Below the pieces are notes generated by a model that was not told where the DNA came from, ran no database searches, and saw only the letters and a program-made list of their open reading frames with translations. A stretch of 64,000 nucleotides of DNA from Lumbricus rubellus (Eukaryota; Annelida; Clitellata; Crassiclitellata; Lumbricidae): contig OX243816.1 in assembly GCA_945859605.1 (NCBI GenBank), positions 41,254,638 through 41,318,637 of the forward strand, written 5' to 3'. The stretch's first letter is position 1. Every line of letters starts with the position of its first letter. This document shows positions 21,874 through 33,749 of the stretch, one piece after another. The position numbers were made by a program, and so were the translations under genes.

Positions 21874-22394
21874 AATATGAAATTAAATATATTTCAGTGT
21901 AAGGTTATAATACAAAATGCGGTCTTGTCAACGTCAAACAGGATTATACCGACATGGGCGCTCGCAGATATTCTTGCGGGGGCGGGGGTAAAACGTAGGC
22001 CTAATAGTCACGATTCATTTTTACAACAAGAGCTTGAAAAATGCAGAACGGGAAATTAATAGCGTGGGTATTTTTCATACAGGTTTCTTAATGTAAATTA
22101 ATCAGTTTTACTTTGAGTAGGCCACGTATCATTAGTATCAACTGTATAATTAGAGTTTTAGTGCGAAGAAATTCGTTAAAAACCAAACAGGATACGGGTT
22201 GCTTACAAATAGGTGTCAATTTTTTCAGGCGGGAGGGCATGTGCGGGCGCCCATGTAGGCTACAGGCTTATCGAATCTCCTGGATAGAATTAATCCTGGA
22301 TTGGATATGTTGCGTCTCTAACGCATAAATACGAAAACAAACTAAGTTAATTGTACAGGATATCATCGCCAACATCAGCGATATTAATTTTTTT

Positions 22395-22429
<35 letters not shown>

Positions 22430-22605
22430 TAATAAAAATATTAATGATAATATTAATAATAATGCTAATAATAATAATCGCAACAATCATAAAAAATATG
22501 CTATTATTAGCAATAATAATAATAATGATATTTACACTTTATTATCTTCAACAATCAACATCAGTAACATCAGCAAATACAATAATAATAATATAATAAT
22601 AATAT
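22395..22605. repeat. (AAT)n-rich microsatellite
   Basis: Imperfect AAT array with ATG, ATC and AAC interruptions. Confidence 0.9.
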
Positions 22606-22934
22606 TACAATTAGAACAAAACGTTAAAAATGACGTTGAACTGCAGCTGATAACTAAAACAACGGATGTGATCCAATTTTTGTCAGATCTGATGATAAAG
22701 AATAGCAGGGTAGAATAATTAAACATAATATACAAAAAAGTTGGTTTTTCTGTAAATAAGAAGGCAAAACTTTCCAAAACTGGCCTGTTTACACGCGTAT
22801 TATACATGTATAATTATAAGCTAATATTAGTTAAATCATTGCAATGCAATGATTGCATACGGCATAAGGCTGCGTGAAAAAGAAAGCGTGAGACAGAAAC
22901 GTCACCTTGGCGTGTCCTGTGATCTCATAAATAA

Positions 22935-23125
22935 ATTACAGCTATGCCTACAGGCCTATATGCCTAACTTATTAACTTACAGCTAAGCTAATGGGTCAAA
23001 CTAATAAACTTACAGCTATGTCTATAATATGCCTAACTTATTAACTTACAGCTATGCATATAATTATGTATGCCTAACTCATTAACTTACAGCTCAGCTA
23101 ATGGGTCAAACTAATAAACTTGCAA
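22935..23125. repeat. Degenerate tandem repeat containing TTAACTTACAGCTA
   Basis: Alternating blocks of TGCCTAACTTATTAACTTA and AATGGGTCAAACTAATAAAC repeat about twice as a higher-order unit of 110-120 bp. Non-coding. Confidence 0.75.
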
Positions 23126-23563
23126 CAGCTAGACCAACTTTCGTGTGCAATTATTGTCGACCGATTGACCTGTGATCTCTCGCTCATGGCCATTTTTTTA
23201 GTCACCATCATTCTCTATCCGCTACACATTCCACACCGCACCTCGCCCGTGCTAATATTATGAGACTTGAAATCTTTAATTCTTCGTTCCACCTTCCTTT
23301 CTGTCTGTCGATAATAAGCTTACACTCCTTGTTTTGCTTCAAGCCCATCCATGTAATCACCCCCCACAGGTTTCGCATTCAAAAAACTATAGAGTCCAAT
23401 TGCTTCCTGAAACCTTACTCAGGTCAATCCATTCTGAAACATTGTCGCTTCTATGAGCCTCAACAGATTAAGTTAAACTAAAACCCTCTGAAGCTCCTTC
23501 TTCTCATCCAACAGTTGATCCTGGACTCTGGTAGTAGCAGTAGCAGCAGTTTGACTATTATTA

Positions 23564-23601
23564 TGGTGATGATGATGATGATGATAATGATGATGATGAT
23601 G

Positions 23602-23670
<69 letters not shown>

Positions 23671-23671
23671 T
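23564..23671. repeat. (GAT)n then (TTA)n compound microsatellite
   Basis: About ten GAT triplets are followed by about twenty-five TTA triplets. Frames across it give poly-His or poly-Asn and are not genes. Confidence 0.95.
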
Positions 23672-23764
23672 ATGAACACAACGATTTCTACATCGCTGTG
23701 ACACAGCGCATGCCACTGCATGCTGCACTTCTCATCAAACTGTCGAACAGTGGCCTGCCTCAAA

Positions 23765-25198
23765 TAAATATAATTAATTATAATGCCAAAAATAAAGTTA
23801 ATGGTGTGTTAGAACGCCTAGTAGGCCTATAATAGGGGTCAGTGGCTTTCGGTTATTTAGTTGGACTAATCTCTCCAAGATTCTCACAGCACACAACAAA
23901 CTTTAGCCTAGTCAACTGCATTCACACTTTGTGTCCGAAATACTATTAAGTCCTGCTTCACATACGGCATTGCCAGCCGACCCTTTGACTTGACGTAGCG
24001 ATCGTTAAAAGGTCCAAGCACCTCTGTATAGGCCTACTTCCTTCGTTGTTCTCCATGGTCTCCAAACACATACAATGGTATCTTAATCTTCATGCGGTAT
24101 GCTTGGACAACCCATGTGACTTGACGTAACTCTCTGCACTTAACTGTTAAGTTGTTCTTGAGACATTTCGGTATTACGATTACATTTCAAACAATAATAA
24201 TTATCAGTCACGATTGAAAACGCAGCATCAAGCGATTAGTCACACGAATAAATACAAGAGTAAGCCTACAGAAATTTAGTAGATTTTCTAGTGGGTTTCC
24301 AGGATATTATTTCAGAGTGCACGCTGTTTTTTGTTTCAGTTTTGTTTAAACGCGGACGTCGATATCGGTTCTCGCCTTGCACGATTTCCAAAAATTTGAT
24401 GTTTCCGTCCTGTTGGTATTGTAATAAAATTCTGCTTAACACGTGAACCTGTATAATTATATAATTGCCTTATTCCAGTTGAATCGACTATAGTTACTAT
24501 GCGACACCGAAAACATCAGCTACGTCTATGGGGGAGACCGGGGACTGGATGCAACGGAGGCAGATTGTAACAGCATATAAAAAACGCTTAAATGTGCAAA
24601 TTGTTACAACCAGTTTCGTCCGGTCTCTCCTAGAACCTATGCTGTATAAACCTGATCATTGGTGCAGTCTAACATTACCACTGCTCTCTACGGTGACAAG
24701 CGACTGTATAGGGGCTACCTTAGTCATCTAGTTAACCACTCAGTCAGCTATAGTCAGTAAAAATGGAATTTGCAAAAGTAGACCTATTACTGTTCAGTGA
24801 AAGAAAAAGATATCCATTAATGAGACAAACCAATGTTTCGATACTTACGTTTTCCGTGTAGGACTATAGCAGGCCTATAGGGGTCAGTGGCTTTCGGTTT
24901 TTGGCGTTTCCTCTCTTCGTTTTCTGTCGTTTTTAGTTTTCTGAATACGAACATGTGACTCAACCGCCAAGGAAAAGAAGGGTTTACCTGAATATCATTT
25001 CGGTATCGGTTATAGTAAATACTGACCTAAACACAACGTTTAATAAAAATGCCCATTCACTGCAACTTTCAGCGACAGTTCGAAATTGTAAAACAAATTA
25101 AGCGCAGACCATTCGAAACCTACAAAGAAACCGAAACGACAAATCTGCATACGCAATAATTATTGAAAAGGTTGTACACAAACGGTGTTTGGCAATTC
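23765..25198. other. Intergenic DNA between convergent receptors 2 and 3
   Basis: No gene supported. The block AGGGGTCAGTGGCTTTCGGT occurs twice (about 23834 and 24876), each next to an AGGCCTA motif, indicating a small dispersed duplication. A short TA-flanked MITE lies at 24529-24630. Confidence 0.5.
24529..24630. mobile_element. Short MITE with GGGGAGACCGG ends
   Basis: About 100 bp with inverted ends GGGGAGACCGG and CCGGTCTCTCC and an internal TTGTTACAACC. TA lies on both sides. The ends match the larger element at 59467-60611. Confidence 0.6.
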
Positions 25199-28100
25199 TC
25201 ATACACATGACGGTAGGATTGATGGTAAGACCCTTTCCGGGAAGAGTTCTAACCCACCAGATGTCTGTAGATTCAACGACCAAGGAAGGGCAGTGGATGA
25301 ACGACTTAAGGAGACTGGATTGGCAGACCAATCAGCGACGTGTCTCTGATGCTGTACCTCGTCCCTCTGCAGCGTCCAACTTCCGCCACCCTCCAATACA
25401 TCGAAACCCGGGGTCCTAGCACTGGACGACATGCTGCTGCCTATGACTAAATCTCCGGAATAGTACCCGTCATCGCCGGTCAATTCTGCTGAGTTCAAGG
25501 GAGGTATCGGGTCACCGAGACCAACTGTTCGGCATGGGACATTGACGTCAACAACCGTCGAATAGACACAGTCTTCATCAACACAATCAACTGTATCATT
25601 AATCCAATGAAGTTCGCTTTTGCTGCTTTTCGAAATCAAGTCGTTTGGTATGACCGTCATGACGTCAGGCGGTGACCCTATGACGTCGGCGGAGCTAACG
25701 TCACCGGTTGGCATGGTAACAACGCCAGAAATGTTGAAGTCAGTCGAGAGTACGACGTCGTCGTCGGAGATCGCTATGACGTCAGTGGTGGAAATTGCGA
25801 CGTCATCGGTCACGTGCTCCTTTTCGAATCTGCCGTTGACGTCATCGTCGTCGCAGAAATTGACGTCGATGATTCGCATGGGCGGGTAGTCGCTATCGTT
25901 CCGGCTCTCATCGCCTACAGAGTCATCGGACCGTGACGACGACGACGCAATCTTTACGCCTCGATAACCCGCGTCGCTTGAAGTGTCTCCAACTTGCCGC
26001 GCTGATGAATCGTATGACTCTGTTTGCACTGAAGAAGACGCTGTGTCTTCCGTTTCTGAACCAATCCTGTTACAGTCAGAGTAGCCACCACTGTCGTACA
26101 TGACAGGTTGTGCTGGTTCACTGCTCGGAACCGGGAGAAAGACGCTGCAGACACGCTGAGACCCATCGACGTAACCTTCGTCGAGGTCCGAGGGAAACTT
26201 CTCGCAAAGAGTTTCGTCATGGCATTGCGTGGAATGGTCAGCGATGTAGTAATCGTCGATGCCGTCACACTCCGATGACAACACGTGTAACAATGTCTTT
26301 GTTTCAGCATCAGGAGGCTGCTGCAGTTGGTGCGAGTGACTTTCCTCCTCATCCGCTTTGTCTCTTATGATGCCAGAGATCGAAGGATGATGATGGTCCT
26401 CTGAAACCTTTGTCAATCCTGTGAATAAACTTGGCAGAATCCTGGCACTGTTATTATTATTATCATTCTCGACATTGGTGTTGGATCCAGTCCGTCGAAG
26501 CGATGGCATCAATAAACCAACGGAAGGGATCACACAAACGGGAGCAGTGTTAGCAGAGGCTGGGACTTCTGCACCATTCGCAACCTTAGAGGCAACAGAA
26601 ATGTTTATGGCAGAAGGATTCACAGGAACATCAGAATTAGTCGAACCATCGGGAACATCACCAGTACCAGGACCACTAGATCTGATAGAGACAGCAGAAG
26701 TAGTGATGTCATTAAATGTAACAGGAACGTCATCAGTAACAAGACCATTAAATGCGACAGAAACATCAACGGCAACAAGGTCATTAAATGGAACATCAAC
26801 GGCAACAAGGTCATTAAATGGAACATCAACGGCGGTAACAGGGTTATTAACTGCACCAGGAACAACGGCTGTGTCAGGGTCATTAAATGCATCAGAAACG
26901 TCATTGTCGATCAGCACAGCAATTTTAATGGAATCGTTCTCAGCAGCTGATGATGATATATCGAGCAACGGCTGTGAAGCTAAAGAATCCGCTGAATCCG
27001 CAGACGAAAGTTCAACCTCAACAGCCATAGCATCGTTTTCGTTTGCAGTTCCATCGGGATATTTGTATCCTTCGTCTTCAGCTGTTATTTGGCTGGAGTC
27101 GATTTTGGCAAACCTTGAAGTGGGTGGAATGACGATTTTGCCAACGGTGCGATAATCTTTGAGATATTTCCAAAGTGGTTTTCCCTTGACAGGCACGCAG
27201 GCTATCACGAGAAAGACAACGACGACGCCAAAGATGACGACGGAAACGATAATAGGCCAGACAAAAAGTGCTTCGACGGGTAGAGTTGTCACCTCTAAGG
27301 ACACGTTCCTTGATGTGCTCGTTTCAGAAAGACTGCTGATCACGACTAAATACGTTCGGTTGGGACTCAAGTCGGTCAAATTCAAGATCTGTTGTCTATA
27401 AAAATCCCGGCTCTTCATTTCTTCAAGGCATCGACGTTCATCGCTTGAATCAGGAGATTGAAGAGGACAGAAGAACAGACGGTAACCGATGACAAAACCT
27501 TGCTCGTCACTGATTTTCTGACAGAAAGGTTCCTCAATAGAGATGAAAACATCAGACGATGTTTTGTTATGGGAATCAATGATCGGCTTCGGTGGAGATG
27601 ATCTGATATCGTACGCACAACTGCTCCATGTTATTCCACTCGACTTCCCGTTTTGTTCAATTCCACTTCCAAAGATGAATTCATGATGGGATTCGGGTTT
27701 TTTCAGGCGGATTATGTAGGTTATATTAATGGCACTTTCAGTTGAAGTTATTGGAAACTCCTTCCATTTCAGGACGTTTTGGCATGGTCTCTCCCTTTCT
27801 ACATTTCTTTTACACCAGAACATAAATATCTTGTTTACGCCACTCCTCTCTTTCATCTCCAAAGTGGCTCTGATTGATGTCTCGTTAAGAATAACTACAG
27901 TGAATTTATGCGAGAGAGATGTGGGTCGACGTTTCGACTGTGGCACAAGAATTGTGGATGCTGATAAGTCAAGAGTTTCGTTGAATCCACTTTGTGTCTT
28001 TGCTTCGATGTTGATCTTATAATCGATCGCATTTGATAGATTATTTAGAACAAAGTATGAGAAGGGGAGAGGGTCAGGTTTGAGCTCTGTCGCATTGTTG

Positions 28101-29329
28101 TCTAATGCACCATTTTTGATCAATTTAATCCTGTAAAGCTCAACGCTTCCTCTTCGTTCTGCGACTGACAGCGGAGTGAAATAGACGATGACGTGAAACA
28201 ATGAGTCCATACCTGTCTCCGTAACCTGAAAACAACATCTGCACGATTGAGGAGCAGCAAGTGGAACGTCTTGCAATGTCTGGAAATCACGATGTGCCCA
28301 TTCACTCCAGTATCCACCGTTCACGGAGATGGATCTAACGGACACGCTGCAGTTGGCATAAGGCGGCAATCCAACGAGAGATTCCGTAACCAACATTTCA
28401 TGGGAATTTCCATCGGAGTTGATTGCGTTATTGAAATCACTTATGCTTCGTGTGATGTTCTTCGATTTGGAAAAATGGTGTTTTGAGCAGTTGACGTTGA
28501 TGTCGTAGCTGATGTTTTGATTGGACTTCGGAGGTTTGAAGGTCACAATCTTTGTAGATTGATTCTGGACAATGTTGATAATTTTATGGTCAATTTTTCT
28601 TGGTTTTAGATAATCATTAAGATTCACTCTCACTGCCGATGTTACTGTTTCCAATATACCCTGAGAATCGTTCGTTTCTGCCGATCCGTTAACTTTTATG
28701 ATCAGCACGTCGTTAGGAGAAGCGACTTGAAAAGGATTCGTAATGTTGCACTCACTGTCCTTACAATCCTTAGACTGAAGAGGTTGCGGGTCGCTCGAGT
28801 TGTTCCAGTACCAAGCTTTATAATCCATGCGATGATACATCAGGTTTTTGTCCTCCATCGTTTCCCAAGTGAACGTCAGCGTTTCCCAGTTGTCTACAGT
28901 AATGTCTTTGATCCGAGGGATCTCGTGACGGTGCTTTACATGGACTTCTACGGGCTTAGAAGTACTCGATCTTCCTTTTATACCGCATATTACGTGATTA
29001 TATGTACCATCGATTACTTCATCGATCTCGGGAAAGTGTCTCAGTTCGATCGTCGAAATGTTGATGGTCTTTACGTAGACCAGAGGGACAGGTCTTATGG
29101 TGGTGGTTCCGATCTGGTAGGTGAAGATCAGATGTGAAGCGCTATAATTTTTGGACTGCATGTTCGGTTTTAACACGCAAGTGAAGTTTGCGTTCCAGCG
29201 TCCCATCACCGCATCCAGGTCGCCTGGCCTGACCGTTACGTCATGCGAGAATAGAAACGAATGGGATTGTGGCCTGAGTAGTAGAAGCAGCTGTAGAGTC
29301 TGGAGGAAACAGTTCGTCAGAGACACCAT
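25199..29329 (-). CDS. Cytokine receptor 3: full-length gp130/Domeless-type receptor with a long cytoplasmic tail
   Basis: One uninterrupted minus-strand frame of 1376 residues. The ATG at 29329 is preferred because the upstream part of the frame begins at a TTG right after a stop, and this Met leads a signal peptide (MVSLTNCFLQTLQLLLLL). Order: Ig-like domain, cytokine-binding module with YWSEWA (W341-S-E-W344-A, a WSXWS variant), three FNIII-like domains, membrane segment (about 687-711), about 665 cytoplasmic residues. Juxtamembrane KIVIPPTSRF sits where Box 1 should be. The tail has VPFNDLVAVD-type repeats, an Asn run, acidic Ser/Asp stretches, several tyrosines in acidic settings (DDYYIAD, EGYVDGS, DDGYYSGD) and FLPVPSSEPAQPV, shared with receptor 1. 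From the second module domain to the last FNIII it is highly similar to receptor 2; the Ig domain and first module domain differ more. Expected role: ligand-activated JAK/STAT signalling at the plasma membrane (inferred). Confidence 0.9.
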   Translation of the reverse strand: MVSLTNCFLQTLQLLLLLRPQSHSFLFSHDVTVRPGDLDAVMGRWNANFTCVLKPNMQSKNYSASHLIFTYQIGTTTIRPVPLVYVKTINISTIELRHFPEIDEVIDGTYNHVICGIKGRSSTSKPVEVHVKHRHEIPRIKDITVDNWETLTFTWETMEDKNLMYHRMDYKAWYWNNSSDPQPLQSKDCKDSECNITNPFQVASPNDVLIIKVNGSAETNDSQGILETVTSAVRVNLNDYLKPRKIDHKIINIVQNQSTKIVTFKPPKSNQNISYDINVNCSKHHFSKSKNITRSISDFNNAINSDGNSHEMLVTESLVGLPPYANCSVSVRSISVNGGYWSEWAHRDFQTLQDVPLAAPQSCRCCFQVTETGMDSLFHVIVYFTPLSVAERRGSVELYRIKLIKNGALDNNATELKPDPLPFSYFVLNNLSNAIDYKINIEAKTQSGFNETLDLSASTILVPQSKRRPTSLSHKFTVVILNETSIRATLEMKERSGVNKIFMFWCKRNVERERPCQNVLKWKEFPITSTESAINITYIIRLKKPESHHEFIFGSGIEQNGKSSGITWSSCAYDIRSSPPKPIIDSHNKTSSDVFISIEEPFCQKISDEQGFVIGYRLFFCPLQSPDSSDERRCLEEMKSRDFYRQQILNLTDLSPNRTYLVVISSLSETSTSRNVSLEVTTLPVEALFVWPIIVSVVIFGVVVVFLVIACVPVKGKPLWKYLKDYRTVGKIVIPPTSRFAKIDSSQITAEDEGYKYPDGTANENDAMAVEVELSSADSADSLASQPLLDISSSAAENDSIKIAVLIDNDVSDAFNDPDTAVVPGAVNNPVTAVDVPFNDLVAVDVPFNDLVAVDVSVAFNGLVTDDVPVTFNDITTSAVSIRSSGPGTGDVPDGSTNSDVPVNPSAINISVASKVANGAEVPASANTAPVCVIPSVGLLMPSLRRTGSNTNVENDNNNNSARILPSLFTGLTKVSEDHHHPSISGIIRDKADEEESHSHQLQQPPDAETKTLLHVLSSECDGIDDYYIADHSTQCHDETLCEKFPSDLDEGYVDGSQRVCSVFLPVPSSEPAQPVMYDSGGYSDCNRIGSETEDTASSSVQTESYDSSARQVGDTSSDAGYRGVKIASSSSRSDDSVGDESRNDSDYPPMRIIDVNFCDDDDVNGRFEKEHVTDDVAISTTDVIAISDDDVVLSTDFNISGVVTMPTGDVSSADVIGSPPDVMTVIPNDLISKSSKSELHWINDTVDCVDEDCVYSTVVDVNVPCRTVGLGDPIPPLNSAELTGDDGYYSGDLVIGSSMSSSARTPGFDVLEGGGSWTLQRDEVQHQRHVADWSANPVSLSRSSTALPWSLNLQTSGGLELFPERVLPSILPSCV
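26700..26900 (-). repeat. Coding tandem repeat in the receptor 3 tail
   Basis: Units of about 30-33 bp encode VPFNDLVAVD-like repeats (VDVPFNDL, VDVSVAFNGL, DDVPVTFND). Two central units are identical at the DNA level, so the array is recently active. Periods stay in frame. Confidence 0.8.
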
Positions 29330-31077
29330 CGTCGCAGCGGTTCGAAAGATCTGTGCACGAAGCAGATGCAGAAGTAAAAATCTTATCAATCCATGAAATA
29401 TGCGTGCGCGTGTGTCTCTATGTTTATGGTGTGTGAGTGTGTGTGTGTGTGTGTTAGTGTGCGAAAGCTGTTTTGCAACGTATTGTGCTTGGAAGCAGAC
29501 GCTTAGCGACGCCCTCCTCGATTATTCAGGTCTGACACTGGCACCTTTCGACAGCAACAGTTTCGGTGTTTCTCGATGTCACGATTACGAATTTTGAAAA
29601 ATCTTTGAACTACAATTATTATTAAAACACCATGGATTCGCATACGACTTCGGAACTTGTTTCCTTTCGTTAACATTATGGTATACTAATACTATCCTTC
29701 CATCTTTCCTTGTTCCGTTACAGCTCCTAAAAGAACGTATTTGCGCTTTGGTTTTTCTTTCCGTCTGTTTTGCGGATTTTTCCCATTTCTGCGTTCGTAC
29801 AGCCGACGAAATCGTTCGGGCATGTCTTTCGTCGATCGCTGGTGCTTCGAAAACTCTTAAAATCTTTCGTCTTCACCTTTCACCCTTATTTCTCAGATTA
29901 CATCCATTTTTTCCTGCTTCCTCCCTTGTCTTTCATCGCCTGCTTTTGGTCTGTCTCCTTTCCTTACTCGACCTCACCCAAACCGCGATCATCCAGCTGC
30001 AATAATTTATAGGTTTGTAGATTGAATACCGGATGGCAACACGAACAGATGCTGCATGCTCAGTCGAGCAGCGAAATGTCTGTTGGCGGAGGAGTTGTGA
30101 AATCTACTCTCAGCTTATGATGGGCCGCAATGCTAGATGAGCCCGCATCTGTCGAATCTATAGTGCGTGGTTCAGTTTTTGCACTAATTCTGTTTTGACA
30201 TATAGCCTATTGTATAATAGATGCAGCGTGCGTTCAATTGCTGGCTACAGTAGGATAAAGACAAAGCCAAACAGCCGCAAAATGGATGTTTATGTTGAAA
30301 CTTCGACGGAACAAATATTTAGCACCAACAGGAGAAGAGGAAATCTGACTCTATACCCGACACTGACACTTCCACACGACCAAAAAATGTTTTATCCTGT
30401 CCGTGCAGCTAAAAAACTTGAAAACAGGAAGTGTATCCTGCATGCGCCGTATTTGATCTGATTGCATAGCTGTATACTATAGTCCGCAGCTGCCTTCCAG
30501 GTTATATACAATAATTCTCGTAACCTGGAGCAATCTATTGAATTTTGTCTCGGTGTCTGATAAGGACAAAATATTACACTCTTGACGCACTGATATAAAA
30601 TTATTTTATGAGAAAAGCACCTCATGCACAATAGTGCTTGATAATAGCAGACATTACGACGGAGAGCATGTACATGCATGCATCGGTGCAGATCGGGTCA
30701 AATGGCACATTATCTGGTTCTCGGCTGCGGGTTTCTCATGCGAGGATGCTGGTACTGCTGCAGATGGAGGCATTGCAGGGACCTGTGAGAGCATGCGTGT
30801 TATCTTGTAACCGAGCTCAAGTTGCGTCGATGTCACTGGCATTATCAAGTGTTCGGAAAGAGGGGTTGAGTTTGTTGTACTGCAAAATTGTAATTGTATT
30901 CGGCAACTTCTAAAACGCCTGTGCAAATTCACAACTTTTAAACATAATTTTATAGGCCTATAGTATAGTATTTATGAACATATTACAATGAATGGACCTA
31001 TATAATATAATTATGATAATAATATAGACCTCTATTTGTGATGCACCAAAATCAAGCCGATGTTCTGGCGTGATAGA
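29330..31077. other. 5' flank of receptor 3 and intergenic DNA
   Basis: Contains a (GT)n run at about 29432-29460 close to the receptor 3 start and otherwise unremarkable sequence. No second gene, promoter element or transposon end could be supported. Confidence 0.5.
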
Positions 31078-31470
31078 AACTTCTTTCAGTGGCACCGTTA
31101 AAATACGTAGCCTAATTTTCCAGAAAATGTGAACTGATCAATCTATATTTGCCACCCTTAAATACCGATCAAGCCATTAACTTCTTTTAGTGGCACCTTT
31201 ATAATACGTAATTTTCCAGAAAATGTGAACTGATCAATCTATATTTGCCATGGTGCACCCTTAAATACCGATCAAGCCATTAACTTCTTTTAGTGGCACC
31301 TTTATAATACGTAATTTTCCAGAAAATGTGAACTGATCAATCTATATTTGCCATGGTGCACCTTTAAATACCGATCAAGCCATTAACTTCTTTTAGTGGC
31401 ACCTTTATAATACGTAATTTTCCAGAAAATGTGAACTGATCAATCTATATTTGCCACCCTTAAATATTGA
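31078..31470. repeat. Minisatellite of about 103-bp units (4 copies)
   Basis: Direct repeats of a unit containing CTTCTTTTAGTGGCACC, TACGTAATTTTCCAG and GAACTGATCAATCTAT. The first unit has TAGCCTA (31108-31114) where the others have TA. Non-coding. Confidence 0.9.
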
Positions 31471-31870
31471 TCAAGCCATCCGTCATGCAACAAGTCACTC
31501 GATTGCATACCGTAATAGGGATTGATCGGTATTAGCCCCTGCAGGCACTTTCTGAGCGGATTCAGGATGCCTGGGTATAATTATGAGCACATGGGCTGGG
31601 CCTGGATTCAAACTCACCCACATAGTTATTGGCCCTAATAGGCTAATAAACACAATAAACAAAATGCATAATTTCAGAAAATGACACAATGTTTATAATA
31701 CATACGGCTAAATTACAATTACTTAGCCTACGCATTGGATGGAGTTCACGGAACCAAACCTACATCATTAAATTTAATTTATACGTATGCAGGCACACGC
31801 ATGGCTTCATCAGAAATCAAATCGAATCAATTTCTTTATTGGCCCTTTTGCAACAACACGTAGACCTACG

Positions 31871-33114
31871 CACGCACACAAAGGCATCACCCACGCACAC
31901 AAAAGCATCACCCACGCACACAAAGGCATCACCCACGCAAACAAAGGCATCACCCACGCACACAAAGGCATCACCCACGCACACAAAAGCATCACCCACG
32001 CACACAAAAGCATCACCCACGCACACAAAAGCATCACCCACGCACACAAAGGCATCACCCACGCACACAAAGGCATCACCCACGCACACAAAAGCATCAC
32101 CCACGCACACAAAGTCATCACCCACGCACACAAAGGCATCAACCACGCAAACAAAGGCATCACCCACGCACACAAAGCCATCACACACGCACACAAAGGC
32201 ATCACCCACGCACACAAAGGCATCCCCCACGCACACAAAGGCATCACCCACGCACACAAAGGCATCACCCACGCACACAAAAGCATCACCCACGCACACA
32301 AAGGCATCACCCACGCACACAAAGGCATCACCCACGCACACAAAAGCAACACCCACGCACACAAAGTCATCACCCACGCACACAAAGGCATCACCCACGC
32401 ACACAAAGGCATCACCCACGCAAACAAAGGCATCACCCACGCACACAAAGCCATCACACACGCACACAAAGGCATCCCCCACGCACACAAAGGCATCACC
32501 CACGCACACAAAGGCATCACCCACGCACACAAAGGCATCACCCACGCACACAAAGTCATCACCCACGCACACAAAGGCATCACCCACGCACACAAAGGCA
32601 TCACCCACGCACACAAAGGCATCACCCACGCACACAAAGGCATCACCCACGCACACAAAGGCATCACCCACGCACACAAAGGCATCACACACGCACACAA
32701 AGGCATCCCCCACGCACACAAAGGCATCACCCACGCACACAAAGGCATCACCCACGCACACAAAGGCATCACCCACGCACACAAAGTCATCACCCACGCA
32801 CACAAAGGCATCACCCACGCACACAAAGGCATCACCCACGCACACAAAGGCATCACCCACGCACACAAAGGCATCACCCACGCACACAAAAGCATCACCC
32901 ACGCACACAAAGGCATCACCCACGCACGCAAAGGCATCACCCACGCACACAAAAGCATCACCCACGCACACAAAGGCATCACCCACGCACACAAAGGCAT
33001 CACCCACGCACACAGAGGCATCACCCACGCACACAAAGGCATCACACACGCACACAAAGGCATCGCCCACGCACACAAAGGCATCACCCACGCACACAAA
33101 GGCATCACCCACGC
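31871..33114. repeat. 21-bp minisatellite, about 59 units
   Basis: Near-perfect tandem array of GGCATCACCCACGCACACAA plus A. Variant units (AAGTCATC, AAGCCATCACACA, GGCATCCCCC, CAAACA) recur in the same order at multiples of 21 bp, showing segmental expansion. Since 21 is a multiple of 3, several frames on both strands stay open for 430-500 codons (Thr-His-Thr-Lys-Ala-Ser-Pro and others); these are not accepted as genes. Confidence 0.95.
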
Positions 33115-33332
33115 GTCGACGTTGAGATCATATATAAAGTGTCTGATAAATTTACTAATCTGTTTAGCTCAGACATTGACTATTATGAAAGAAGAAGTTC
33201 GCTATCTCTCAGAACCGAATTTGCAAGAGCTAACTCCCGCGACTTCTCTTTTAAGTGTAAAGGAACAAGGGGCGAGATAGACCCTCGAGATACGATGGAT
33301 CCCGTCAATTTGAGATATCTACACGATGTCGT

Positions 33333-33741
33333 CAGTGGCAGACACAGAACTGTTTCAAGGGGGGGGGGCAAAATCTTAGATCTTGGACGTGAAAAAGGAA
33401 AAATTTTCGAAAGTTCGAAAAATAGTGATCGGTCGTTGAGGAAAAAAGTACTTTTCATCCGCCAAAAAAGTTGATGACCTTTTTTTTCAGTCATCTGGCA
33501 AATTTTTCGGGAAAATTATACCATTTCGTCCGCCAAAAAAGTTGATGACTTTTTTAGTCCTCAACTTGAAAACCGAATGGGGGGGCCACGTTCCATACAA
33601 TTTTCCGAATAGGGGGCCAATATCCATTACACCCATATTCGTATTGGTAATTTCAGAGCAAATGTGGGGGGGGGGCCACGTCCCATGGCAGTTTTCAATG
33701 GGGGGGGCATGGCCGGATTGGCCCCCCTGGATCCGCCCCTG
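33333..33741 (+). mobile_element. hAT-type MITE (CAGTGGCAGACAC / GGATCCGCCCCTG)
   Basis: A 409-bp non-coding element flanked by a perfect 8-bp duplication gatgtcgt (33325-33332 and 33742-33749). The right end is a standard hAT-type GGATCCGCCCCTG; the left has diverged. Inside are repeated GTTGATGACTTTTTTAGTC-like blocks also found near 10750-10960, 15670 and 35085. Confidence 0.85.
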
Positions 33742-33749
33742 GATGTCGT

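Noticed and set aside
26421..27155. 244-codon plus-strand frame with Thr/Ser-rich repeats
   Set aside because: Exactly antisense to the receptor 3 tail repeats; the minus-strand frame is far longer and has domain evidence.
31689..33280. Long open frames of 430-500 codons on both strands
   Set aside because: They exist only because a 21-bp tandem repeat keeps every frame open; composition is purely that of the repeat.
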